From NCBI GenBank assembly GCA_937983085.1, contig CALJKZ010000640.1:1-39705 (forward strand): a stretch of 39,705 nucleotides of DNA, in the 5' to 3' direction. Positions 23,804 to 32,375 of the stretch are shown piece by piece. A program made the translations under genes and the position numbers. The DNA comes from an uncultured Gemmatimonadales bacterium. GTDB lineage: Bacteria > Gemmatimonadota > Gemmatimonadetes > Longimicrobiales > Gaopeijiaceae. The notes under the pieces were generated by a model. That model did not search any database and was not told the DNA's origin. It saw only the letters and a program-made list of their open reading frames with translations. The stretch's first letter is position 1; the number at the start of each line of letters is the position of its first letter.

Positions 23804-25051
23804 CTAGTCGCGGCCCGGAGGGAGCAGGCGCAGAATCATGTCCCCTTCGGGCCGCGGGATTCCCCTCCCGTCGCTGTTGCTGGTCCCCACCCAGAGTGAC
23901 CCGTCGGGAGCCTGTCGGACGAGCCGGAGGCGTCCGTACTCGTTTTCCAGAAGCGCCTCGCGACAGCCGACTCGCAGGCCTTCCTCCCCCACCGCGAGTT
24001 CGACCCGGATCAGCCGAGTCCCGCGAAGGCCGGTGACGAAGGCGTTCCCATGCCAGCCCGACTCGGGTCCCCGATAGATCTCCAGACCGGCGGGCGCGAG
24101 AGCGGGGGTCCAAACGGTGAGGGGCGACGCCAGGTCTCCCCCGACGGAGTGCCCGCTGACGATGGGCCAACCGAGGTTGGCTCCAGCCGGCACGATGTTC
24201 AATTCGTCATCATCTCGCCGACCGTTCTCTGATTCCATTCCCGTAGGCCCGTGGTCGATGGCCAGCAGGTCGCCCGTTTCGGGGTGCCAGGCTAGTCCTT
24301 GTACGTGTCGGATTCCGGTGGCGAACACCGGTGAGGTCGGGAACGGGTTGCTCGGGGGAGTCTCGCCGTCGAGGGTGTAGCGAAGGATCTTCCCCCGGAG
24401 GGAGGAGGACTGCTGCGCTCTCCAATGGTCCGCTGCGTCTCCGTTGGTGACGTACAGGAGGCTGTCGGGGCCAACACGCAAGGCGCCGCCGCCGTGCAGG
24501 TATCCTGCCGCGATTCCTTCCGCCAGCGTATGGCCGACCTCGTCTGAGCCGCCTTCGACGCGAAAGCGATGGACGGACAGGGTGTAGACGTGGCCGCGTT
24601 CCGGGTTCATGGCACGAGCCACACGCCGTCGGATTCCGCTCACGATCCGACCGAAGGAGTTCTCGGATACCCCACCGTGGGTGGCGGACACGTACACGTA
24701 CTCACCGGACGGACCGGTATCGATGCCCAACAGACCGATCTCGGACCCCTCGGGCGAAGCCACGCTCAGCTGTCTCCACGGATCGGGTGCGAGGTAGCCG
24801 GTGGAGTCGATCCATCGGATGTCACCGTTACGCTCCGTCACCAATGCGCCGCCATCTCGAAGAAAAGCGACGTCCCACGGTGTCGAGAGGCCCACGGCCA
24901 CGGTATCGACGGCGCTCGGAGCACGTGCAGAACACGCGGCGCTCTCCATTTCGACCTCGCGCACACCGAGATCCGATGGATTGATTCGGGGTGCTTCGGA
25001 GTCGGCGCAGGCGGCCATCGCGACCAGAAGGACGAGGGAGCGTCGCAGCAT
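23804..25051 (-). CDS. PQQ-dependent sugar dehydrogenase-like lipoprotein
   Basis: This protein has 415 residues with a signal peptide and possible lipobox (AMAAC, Cys15), followed by a beta-propeller of the glucose/sorbosone dehydrogenase family. Landmarks are LSTPWDVAFLRDGGALVTER, HGGGALRVGPDSLLYVTNGD (with the family's active-site histidine), LRGKILRY, DDELNIVPAGANLGWP and a C-terminal GSLWVGTSNSDG blade. Relatives oxidise sugars in the periplasm with PQQ. The frame opens at 25279, but the ATG at 25051 starts the signal peptide. It is divergent from the aldo/keto reductase across 79 bases. Not every member of this family binds PQQ, so the cofactor is inferred. Confidence 0.85.
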   Translation of the reverse strand: MLRRSLVLLVAMAACADSEAPRINPSDLGVREVEMESAACSARAPSAVDTVAVGLSTPWDVAFLRDGGALVTERNGDIRWIDSTGYLAPDPWRQLSVASPEGSEIGLLGIDTGPSGEYVYVSATHGGVSENSFGRIVSGIRRRVARAMNPERGHVYTLSVHRFRVEGGSDEVGHTLAEGIAAGYLHGGGALRVGPDSLLYVTNGDAADHWRAQQSSSLRGKILRYTLDGETPPSNPFPTSPVFATGIRHVQGLAWHPETGDLLAIDHGPTGMESENGRRDDDELNIVPAGANLGWPIVSGHSVGGDLASPLTVWTPALAPAGLEIYRGPESGWHGNAFVTGLRGTRLIRVELAVGEEGLRVGCREALLENEYGRLRLVRQAPDGSLWVGTSNSDGRGIPRPEGDMILRLLPPGRD

Positions 25052-25130
25052 GAGTCGTAGTGCACAGAAGGAAGAGAGACATCTACCTTGAGGGGTACCC
25101 GCCGACGTTTCCTGGATCCATAAGAGGCCG

Positions 25131-26069
25131 ATGATTTCCGACGTGACCAAGGCCCTCTTGAGCCCACCCCGAGTGGGGCTCGGATGCATGAGGTTGTCGA
25201 TTGGGGGCCGACCTGACTGGGCCGAAGCCAAGAAGGTGATTCGCACGGCCGTTGAGGGAGGTGTGAACCATCTCGACACGGCCGATGTCTACGCACTCGA
25301 CGACAGCGATATCGGTTGTAACGAGCGATTGATCGGTGAGACCCTCAGAGAGATGGGGATCGGTCTTGGCAATCCTTGCCCTGCCGTCATTGTGGCGACC
25401 AAAGGAGGACGACGCAGGCCCGACGGGGCGTGGACGTGCGATGGTCGTCCTAGCCACCTGCGACGTGCGTGCGAGGCGAGCCTCGTCGCGCTCGGGTTGG
25501 AAACGCTGCCCCTCTACTACCTCCACGCCGTGGACCCGGGCATTCCCCTCGAGGAAAGCGTTGGCGCATTGGACGAGCTGCGGGGCGAAGGGAAGATTCT
25601 TGCGCTGGGTCTCTCGAATGTGGGCCTGAAGGAGATCCGAAGGGCCGAGGCGGTTGCGCGAATCGACGCTGTCCAGAACCAGCTGACACCGTGGGGCGTC
25701 GGAGGGAGGCCCAGTCCGGTGGTTCGCCATTGTGAGAAAAAGGGGATGATCTTTGCGGCCCATACACCGCTTGGAGGGCGCGAAGGGGTCGCTCGTCTAC
25801 GGTCATCGGCAGAGTTCGATGAGCTGGCCGCTCGGGTGGGAGCGGACGCCGCTCAGCTCGCCATCAAGGCCCTTCAGATGGAGTCGCCTGTCGTTCTACC
25901 CATCCCAGGAGCCACGAGCGTTACGTCGGCGAGTAGCACAGCAGCAGCCGCCTCGGTCGAACTCACCGTCGAGGACCAGGAACAGCTGCGCCGGGCGGTG
26001 CGGCGTTTGCCTGGGCGTGCCTCTGCGCTACGCCGGATTCTGGGCCGGGTGCGAAGAGCGTTCGGCTGA
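25131..26069 (+). CDS. Aldo/keto reductase
   Basis: A cytosolic NADPH-type oxidoreductase of 312 residues with the aldo/keto reductase barrel. The catalytic tetrad is in place: Asp49, Tyr54, Lys91 and His132, in the contexts HLDTADVY, VATKGG and YYLHAVD. Family members reduce aldehydes or ketones or work in the opposite direction. Its start at 25131 (MISDVTKALL) faces away from the sugar dehydrogenase gene. It ends 26 bases before the convergent NRPS gene. A role in tailoring the metabolite is possible from position only; general metabolism is as likely. Confidence 0.88.
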   Translation: MISDVTKALLSPPRVGLGCMRLSIGGRPDWAEAKKVIRTAVEGGVNHLDTADVYALDDSDIGCNERLIGETLREMGIGLGNPCPAVIVATKGGRRRPDGAWTCDGRPSHLRRACEASLVALGLETLPLYYLHAVDPGIPLEESVGALDELRGEGKILALGLSNVGLKEIRRAEAVARIDAVQNQLTPWGVGGRPSPVVRHCEKKGMIFAAHTPLGGREGVARLRSSAEFDELAARVGADAAQLAIKALQMESPVVLPIPGATSVTSASSTAAAASVELTVEDQEQLRRAVRRLPGRASALRRILGRVRRAFG

Positions 26070-26072
26070 GGT

Positions 26073-26087
26073 GGGCCCCCAGGGCCC
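26073..26087. terminator. Small hairpin between convergent genes
   Basis: GGGCCC repeats around a 3-base loop (CCA) in the 26-base gap between the aldo/keto reductase and NRPS stops. The stem is 6 bp of G-C pairs with no T-run. A weak terminator is possible. Confidence 0.3.
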
Positions 26088-26095
26088 GTCGGCGA

Positions 26096-29000
26096 TCAAT
26101 TCCTGCGACGTCGCCTCTGCATGACCTGTCGCCGCTTCTCGGCGCGTTCTTCACTACCGGCCAGCGAGTCGGCGGTCTGATTCGACCCGAGGTGGTCCGT
26201 GAGCGAGCGAATCGTCGGGAAGCGGTACAAATCGACCAGGGAAACGGACTCCTCGAGCTTCTCGGTGAGCATCCGATGGAGCTGCACGATGAGTAGAGAG
26301 TGACCACCGATGTCGAAGAAGTTGTCGCGTGTGCCGACGCGGTCGAGGCCCAGCGTCGTCTGCCAACACTGGGCGATTGTCTGCTCCAGCTGATTGGCCG
26401 GAGGTTCGTACTCGACCGCGGGAGCGACCGCTGCCACCTCGGATAGGTCAGGAAGTGCCTTCCGGTCGATCTTCCCGTTGGGCGTCAGCGGCATCTGGTC
26501 CATCGTCACGAAATGGGCCGGGACCATGTACTCCGGAAGCTTCACTCTGAGGTGCTGCTGAAGCGCGGCATCTTCCGGTCGATCCCCGGCCGGAACGAAG
26601 TACCCTATGAGACGCTGATCGCCCGGCTTGGGCTCCCGCACAACCACTGCGCAGACCGAGATGGCCTCGTGGGTATTGAGCACGCTCTCGATCTCTCCCA
26701 GCTCGATGCGATACCCTCGAATCTTGACCTGGTGGTCGATCCGGCCGAGGAATTCGAGAACGCCGTCGTCGCGATATCGGACCAGGTCCCCGGTCCGGTA
26801 CATCCTGGCGCCGTCGCCCGCCCACGGGTCCGAGACGAAGCGATCCGCTGTCAGCTCGGTTCGGCCGTGATACCCACGGGTCACGCCGGCGCCGCCGATG
26901 AACAGTTCACCTGGAACACCCAGAGGCAGCGGCTGCAGGTAGCGGTCGAGGACGTATAGTGAGGTGTTGGCGATGGGGCGCCCGATGGGGACCGCTCCGG
27001 AGTGGTCGTCGGGCAAGCGGAACGTCGCCGACCAGATGGTCGTCTCCGTCGGACCGTACATGTTGGTGATGGAGGTACTCTGCGTCTCGGACAACGTCTC
27101 CACGAGGGACGGCGGAAACGCCTCTCCGCCGATCATGAGGTGATCGATGGACTGCAGAGCACGCTCATTGTCAGGACTCATGGCGAGCATCTGCGCCATG
27201 GAGGGCGTGCACTGGAGGTGACTGATCGCGTGGTCCTCGACCTGAGCAGCGAGGGAGAAGTCGCCTGCGGGTGCGTCGGTGGCGGCCACGGCGTTCGCCT
27301 CGTCACGGACCCGTTTCAGCAAGGGCAGCGAGTCGAGGACGCGCTGCTCGTCGACACCGTAGTCCAGTAGGCATGCGATCTCATCGACGTCGATCTCCTT
27401 GCACTGGTCGATGATCTTCAGGCAGGTCTCCGGCGTCCCGAACAAGCCACTCGTCTCGAAGTATCGTTCGAATGCGAAATCGAGGATGGCGTCCGTTTCC
27501 TCCTCGGACAGCGTTGAGAGATCGACGTCCTCTGGACTCGAGTCGGGTCCCGCAGGGCGCTTGAACGCCGGGAAGGTCCAGGCGAACCCGAGAACGAGCT
27601 TCATCGAGGCGCCCAGATAGTCCTTCATCGGTTGCCGAACGAGTTCCCGGATCTCCTCGTCGTCGTCTCCGACGAAGGTGTGAAGCATGAGAGTGACCTT
27701 CCCCTCGCGGGGATCGAAGCCCGCCTCCTCTCGTGCCTTCCGATAGACGGCGATCTTCTCGGCCACTTCCTCGAACGTCTGACCCAGCAGGTGGGTGAGC
27801 ACATTCGCGCCCATGGACCCCGCGGCACGGTACGAGTCGGGATTCCCGGCTGTGGTCACCCAGAACGGCAGTTCGCTCTGCACTGGCCGGGGCAGCGTGG
27901 TGACCGCGACCGGGTTCCCCAGCGGGTTCTCGAACTCCACTTCCTCTCCACGCCAGAGTCGGCGCACGGTGTCGATTTGCTCCAGCATCACCTGCTTCTG
28001 CTTCGGGAAGCTCTCCGGGCGAAGCAGGAAATCATCGGGCTGCCAACCCGCAGCGAACGCGAGGCCGACGCGTCCGCCGGAAATGTTGTCGACGACCGAC
28101 CATTCCTCGGCGATCCGGACCGGGTGGTGCAGAGGAGACACACAACTGCCTGCCCGCACCGCCAGGTTCTCGGTGATCGCCGCCAGAGCCGCTCCCGTCA
28201 CCGATGGATTGGGGAAGGGGCCGCCGAACGCGTGAAAGTGTCGTTCCGGCGTCCACACCGAATCGAACCCGTTGGAATCGAAGTACCGGGCCGCCTGAAA
28301 CATCAAGTCGTACTTGTCGGGGGCGGGTCCGTCGTCGTTCCCCCACATGAACAGTCCGAACTCCATGCCGCGGCTCACGGCGATTGCCGAGCGCCCATCG
28401 GTCGAGGTCCGGTGGCGCTCCTTGTACACCACCACCTTGAAGCCCCGCGCCAGGGTCCAGAACAACTCCAGGACGGAGATGTCGAACGAAAGGCTCGTCA
28501 CCGCGAGCCACGCGCCGGGAGGGTCATGGTGAATGACCGCATCCATCCCGGTGAAGAAGTTCACGACGTTCCGGTGCTCTACGAGCACGCCTTTCGGCTT
28601 GCCCGTGCTTCCGGAGGTGTAGATGGCGTAGGCCAGGTTGGACGATTGGACCTCACGATCCAACCGGTCCGATCCTTCGGCCTCGATGTCCGCCCACTCC
28701 GAGTCGATGCGGACGAGGGCCGCGTCGCCCTCCTCCAGTGCCGACGCGATGGCTTGTTGCGTCACGATGATCCGAGCGCCTGAATCCTGCACCATGAACG
28801 CAATGCGCTCGGCCGGAAAGTCGGGGTCGAGGGGTACGTAGGCGCCCCCCGCCTTCATGATTCCGAGGGTGGCGACCAGGAGATCGAGCGAGCGCTCCAC
28901 GTGGACACCCACCAGGTCGTCGGGTCCCACGCCCATGTTCGACAGCTTACGCGCCAGGGCGTTGGCGCGCCGATCCAGCTCACCGTAGGTCAGGGACGTG

Positions 29001-30772
29001 CCTTCGAAGACGAGGGCGATAGAGTCGGGTGACTCGTCGACTCGGTCTTCGAACAGCTCGTGGATGCAGCGCTCGGTATCCCAAGCCGTATTCGTCCGGT
29101 TCCACTCGACGAGCTGCAGAGTCCGCTGGTCCTCGGGGACCAGGTCCAGAGCTGTCCACGGTGCGGACGGATCTCGATGCATGTCTGCGAGACAGGTACC
29201 CAGGCTCGCGGCCACGGAGGCGGCAGCGTCCGGCGACATCCGCGACCGGTCGTAGCCGAGTGTGAGATTCCCGTCAGGGGCGACGCTCAGATGAAGGACG
29301 CTACCCTGTTCCGGCGTCTCTCCGTCCAGAGAGAATCCGACCGGGGAGGTCCAGCCGCCCCGGTTCCCGCCGAGGCGAGGGTCCCGTGCGATGAGATCGT
29401 ACAGGAACGAGCCCCGATTCCGCGTGATCTCCAACTCTGCACCGAGGGCCTCCATCATCTGGGCCGTCGACCAGGTCGTATCGAGCTCGATACGCAGAGG
29501 CACCACACTCGAATACCATGGTCTCAGCTCGCCCTCGAGAGACGCCGACAACGCCAGATCGAAGCGCTCGGTTCGGCCTGTTCGGGCGAGCACGACGCAC
29601 AAGGCGGAGAGGGCCGCGGTGCCGATCTCGACCTTGAAACCCTCGGGTGTGACTACCCCCACCGACGCCCAGTCCGGATCGCTCCCGCCCGAAGCGGCGA
29701 GTACGACCTCCGGCGGCTGGGCCTCGATCAGGCGTCGCAGCCAGAAGTCCTCGCGGCGGCAGAGACGCTCGTCCGCTTTGCCGAGGTGGCGACCGAGTGT
29801 GGAACCGCTGGTATCGAGGGCGTCACCGACATCCACGCCGAGGCCTCGGGCGAGAGGGGGCGGGTCCAGTTCCTCGCCGGTGAGGGCAGAGCCCGCACGA
29901 ATCGCCAACGCTCCGTCGGCAGCAGCGACAACGAGCGCATCGTCTGCCAGGCTCAGCACCGTGCCGGGGGCTCCGCTGCCGTCCACCACCTCGACTGCCG
30001 ACACCAGAACAGGGGTGGGATTGCCGTCGGCGCGGTGCGTTTTTGCCGCGACTAAGGGCTTAGGGTAGGGCCCGAAGGTGAGCGCTCGAACGAACGCCTC
30101 CAGTTCGGAAGCCGACTTGTTCCAATCGAGGGTGCACGCTGCGGGAGGGCGCTGGTATTTCCCGAAGTAGCTCCGTTGAGTGAGGTCCTGCTCCTTCGGT
30201 TCCTCGCTTCCGGTAGCCAGTTTCTGGACGAGGACGGGGAAGGTCTCAGACGCCGCGGCCAAGCATTTGGTGTTCAGCGAGAGGGCGGTCTCGGAGGGCG
30301 ACACCGGAAAGATTTGCTGCTCCAGGATGTCGCCCTTATCCACCCCGCTGGTCATCCGGTGCCAGGTGATGCCGTAACTCTCCTCTCCATTGAGGAGCGC
30401 CCATACCGGAGTGTTCAGGCCCGCGTAACTCGGTAGCGGGCCGTCGTGGAAGTTCACCGCACCCCGAGCCGGCAGGTCGAGGATCTCGTCCGGGATGATG
30501 GACAGGTACGTTATTGCGAAGAGGTAGTCGAACGGCTGTGCAGCCATCGCCGAGCGGATGTCTTCCTCTGGGTGCAATACCGTAAGGCCCAATGCCTCCG
30601 CCCAGGACCGCACTCTCGCCTCTGCCGAGATGACGCCGCGGACATCGTGCCCACCACGTAGCAGCATGTCCCCGCACTCCATGAGGAGCGTGTCCGATCC
30701 GATGAGGAAGCAGCTGATAGGAGGCACGGTGCCGGCAGCGCTGTCGGTACCGCCTTGCCCGTTCTCACTCAT
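26096..30772 (-). CDS. NRPS: formyltransferase - half condensation - glycine adenylation with inserted luciferase-like monooxygenase - carrier
   Basis: A single-module peptide synthetase of 1558 residues. Residues ~18-310 resemble formyltransferases, with the Asn107-His109-Asp145 set (VNFHDGPLPSYAG, SGVDKGD). Residues ~335-555 look like the C-terminal half of a condensation domain; no HHxxxDG motif exists. The adenylation domain starts near 568, with A3 (YTSGSTGKPKG) and A4 (SFDISVLELF), and is then interrupted at ~785-1160 by a luciferase-like flavin monooxygenase of the MupA/Atu3671 type. It resumes with A5 (NMYGPTETT), A8 (IRGYRIELGEIE) and A10 (NGKIDR). The pocket (764, 765, 768, 1187, 1213, 1215, 1238, 1246, 1247, 1434) reads DILQMGMIWK, near the glycine code I recall (DILQLGLIWK). 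The carrier serine is 1492 (GGHSL). The C-terminus is basic (RQVMQRRRRRN), with no thioesterase. The start overlaps the preceding hydrolase gene by ATGA. Confidence 0.88.
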   Translation of the reverse strand: MSENGQGGTDSAAGTVPPISCFLIGSDTLLMECGDMLLRGGHDVRGVISAEARVRSWAEALGLTVLHPEEDIRSAMAAQPFDYLFAITYLSIIPDEILDLPARGAVNFHDGPLPSYAGLNTPVWALLNGEESYGITWHRMTSGVDKGDILEQQIFPVSPSETALSLNTKCLAAASETFPVLVQKLATGSEEPKEQDLTQRSYFGKYQRPPAACTLDWNKSASELEAFVRALTFGPYPKPLVAAKTHRADGNPTPVLVSAVEVVDGSGAPGTVLSLADDALVVAAADGALAIRAGSALTGEELDPPPLARGLGVDVGDALDTSGSTLGRHLGKADERLCRREDFWLRRLIEAQPPEVVLAASGGSDPDWASVGVVTPEGFKVEIGTAALSALCVVLARTGRTERFDLALSASLEGELRPWYSSVVPLRIELDTTWSTAQMMEALGAELEITRNRGSFLYDLIARDPRLGGNRGGWTSPVGFSLDGETPEQGSVLHLSVAPDGNLTLGYDRSRMSPDAAASVAASLGTCLADMHRDPSAPWTALDLVPEDQRTLQLVEWNRTNTAWDTERCIHELFEDRVDESPDSIALVFEGTSLTYGELDRRANALARKLSNMGVGPDDLVGVHVERSLDLLVATLGIMKAGGAYVPLDPDFPAERIAFMVQDSGARIIVTQQAIASALEEGDAALVRIDSEWADIEAEGSDRLDREVQSSNLAYAIYTSGSTGKPKGVLVEHRNVVNFFTGMDAVIHHDPPGAWLAVTSLSFDISVLELFWTLARGFKVVVYKERHRTSTDGRSAIAVSRGMEFGLFMWGNDDGPAPDKYDLMFQAARYFDSNGFDSVWTPERHFHAFGGPFPNPSVTGAALAAITENLAVRAGSCVSPLHHPVRIAEEWSVVDNISGGRVGLAFAAGWQPDDFLLRPESFPKQKQVMLEQIDTVRRLWRGEEVEFENPLGNPVAVTTLPRPVQSELPFWVTTAGNPDSYRAAGSMGANVLTHLLGQTFEEVAEKIAVYRKAREEAGFDPREGKVTLMLHTFVGDDDEEIRELVRQPMKDYLGASMKLVLGFAWTFPAFKRPAGPDSSPEDVDLSTLSEEETDAILDFAFERYFETSGLFGTPETCLKIIDQCKEIDVDEIACLLDYGVDEQRVLDSLPLLKRVRDEANAVAATDAPAGDFSLAAQVEDHAISHLQCTPSMAQMLAMSPDNERALQSIDHLMIGGEAFPPSLVETLSETQSTSITNMYGPTETTIWSATFRLPDDHSGAVPIGRPIANTSLYVLDRYLQPLPLGVPGELFIGGAGVTRGYHGRTELTADRFVSDPWAGDGARMYRTGDLVRYRDDGVLEFLGRIDHQVKIRGYRIELGEIESVLNTHEAISVCAVVVREPKPGDQRLIGYFVPAGDRPEDAALQQHLRVKLPEYMVPAHFVTMDQMPLTPNGKIDRKALPDLSEVAAVAPAVEYEPPANQLEQTIAQCWQTTLGLDRVGTRDNFFDIGGHSLLIVQLHRMLTEKLEESVSLVDLYRFPTIRSLTDHLGSNQTADSLAGSEERAEKRRQVMQRRRRRN

Positions 30773-31620
30773 GCAGACAGCTCCGCCGCCTCGGCGCCCG
30801 CGACGCGGCCCGACCAGGCCCGAAGGTCGTCAACGAGAATCCGTTGATGTTGACGGTTCGTGACCGTGTGATCGCAGTCGCCGATATACCGGAGCTCTGC
30901 CCGGTCATCGAGCCGGAGCCGGGGAAACGTCTCCTCGTGCTGCGTCTCGTACGCGTACTCTTCCAACCCGCCGGTGAAGAGGAAGTAGAGATCGACTCCG
31001 CGGTCGAGTAGCTGCCCGAGACCGGCGCCAACTTCCTCACGCGGAGGAAAGACCCGGCGGTACTCCGGCTTCACGAAGCTTTCCTCGTCCTTCTCTTCGT
31101 TCGAGTCGCTCTTGACCAGGCGGACCTTGATGGAGTGAAGCCACGCCCTCGGGTCCAGGAGCTTGGGCCCGTACCGGCGGAGACGGTACCCGAGCGTCGG
31201 GTAGCAGAAGGCATCGATCTGCCAAACCCCGACCACGCGCTCGTCTCTGAGCCCGGCCCAAAAGGCTCCATCACCCCCTGAACAAAGCCCGCCGACCATA
31301 AACCGTCTCTGGCCGGTCACCGTCTGCATATAGTCCATCGCCTCCACCGTCTCCTGGATGAAGCGCTCTTCGATGGGGATGGAGTCCTTGCGGACCTCCG
31401 AATCGCCCACTCCGGAGAAGTCGAAGCGCAACGTCGTAATCCCGTCGTCCGCCAGGGCTCTGGCGATCTGCACGTACGTACGGCTCGCGCCAGCGCGGTG
31501 GAGGATGCCGGAGTTGAGGATGATCATGACCGGTGTATCCGGTCTCGCCACGCCGGGATCGGGCTGAGTGATGATTCCAACCAGATTCGCGGGGCCGAAT
31601 GTAATCGCTCGTTCTCTCAT
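30769..31620 (-). CDS. Alpha/beta hydrolase, exosortase-A-associated hydrolase 1-like
   Basis: A cytosolic alpha/beta hydrolase of 283 residues. It has LNSGILHRAGASRTY near the oxyanion region, LRFDFSGVGDS after strand 4 and the nucleophile elbow GLCSG at 111-115. This elbow fits G-x-Cys-x-G with Cys113 as the nucleophile, as in hydrolases near exosortase A loci; Ser114 would be one position off. A C-terminal CDHTVT supplies the likely catalytic histidine. It lies between the hydrolase-2-like gene and the NRPS, overlapping each by four bases, so it is made with the assembly line. It may release or edit carrier-bound chains in place of a thioesterase domain. This role is inferred from position and from the absence of another release domain. 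Confidence 0.78.
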   Translation of the reverse strand: MRERAITFGPANLVGIITQPDPGVARPDTPVMIILNSGILHRAGASRTYVQIARALADDGITTLRFDFSGVGDSEVRKDSIPIEERFIQETVEAMDYMQTVTGQRRFMVGGLCSGGDGAFWAGLRDERVVGVWQIDAFCYPTLGYRLRRYGPKLLDPRAWLHSIKVRLVKSDSNEEKDEESFVKPEYRRVFPPREEVGAGLGQLLDRGVDLYFLFTGGLEEYAYETQHEETFPRLRLDDRAELRYIGDCDHTVTNRQHQRILVDDLRAWSGRVAGAEAAELSA

Positions 31621-32375
31621 CGTGCGGTCGGTACTCGTAGTTCGTCGACAATCGACTGAATGATCTGCTGAGGGATGAGGGCGTCGCCGAAGGGATCAGC
31701 CTGCGCCCAATTGCCTTCGGAAGGGACGACCCTGAACGACCCCTCCCATCCGTTGCCGAGCCAGGCGTCCGCCAACTGGCGATAGTCCGGGCGGTCCTCG
31801 GCAACCAGGATACTGGACATCATGCCCTTCGGCGTCAGCTCAGCAGCGGTCAGGTCCAAGTGCTCGATCTCCTCCCTCAGAGACGGGGTCATCGGGAAGC
31901 CTTCGACTCCGACCACCCCATCCGGGCGTGGACGGCCCACGACCTCGTCGAGATACGCGCCGCCCGAGACGATGGGGTCCCACAAGAGCAGGTGCTCGAC
32001 ATCGGATCGGTCAACGCAGGCGCGGGTGGCCAACGTCGCGCCCATCCGCAGCCCTGCGACGGAGACGGACTCCACCCTGGCATTGTCCTTGAGCTCTTCG
32101 ATGGCCCAGTCGAAGTCGTCCAGCCACGTGGCGACGGACGCATCTTCACTGTGGCCGGCCGAGTCCCCCGTGTGCGAGTAGTCGAAGCGAAGGACGCTCA
32201 ATCCCACACGATTGAGCAGGGTATTGAGTTGTCGAAAGGCGCGGTGTGCACGCATGTACTCCGAGCCCGTCGGGTAGCATAGGAGTACGGCACCCTCCGG
32301 GCCACCGCCGGACTTTCCATGGGTGTACACTCCGAACAAGGGCCGTTCGGAGGGGCCGAAGAAGAAGGGGTTCAT
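31617..32375 (-). CDS. Alpha/beta hydrolase-like protein without a nucleophile, exosortase-A-associated hydrolase 2-like
   Basis: An alpha/beta-hydrolase fold protein of 252 residues with LLCYPTGSEYMRAHRAFRQL near the N-terminus and LRFDYSHTGDSAG after it. The nucleophile elbow reads GLRMG (108-112), placing Arg110 where serine is expected, as in the hydrolase 2 family found near exosortase A. It is therefore probably not a classical hydrolase and may act as a partner of the adjacent hydrolase-1-like protein. It overlaps the PKS gene (ATGA, 32372-32375) and the next hydrolase gene (ATGA), so all four genes of the block are translationally coupled. Confidence 0.75.
   Translation of the reverse strand: MNPFFFGPSERPLFGVYTHGKSGGGPEGAVLLCYPTGSEYMRAHRAFRQLNTLLNRVGLSVLRFDYSHTGDSAGHSEDASVATWLDDFDWAIEELKDNARVESVSVAGLRMGATLATRACVDRSDVEHLLLWDPIVSGGAYLDEVVGRPRPDGVVGVEGFPMTPSLREEIEHLDLTAAELTPKGMMSSILVAEDRPDYRQLADAWLGNGWEGSFRVVPSEGNWAQADPFGDALIPQQIIQSIVDELRVPTAR

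Noticed and set aside
29060..30055. Plus-strand frames of 225-331 codons opposite the NRPS
   Set aside because: They lie fully inside the NRPS gene and give low-complexity, Arg-rich products.
30769..32375. An exosortase A / PEP-CTERM locus
   Set aside because: The two hydrolases and the CelD/FemAB-like protein resemble parts of such loci, but no exosortase, PEP-CTERM protein or glycosyltransferase is present, and the adenylation enzyme has a prolyl pocket.
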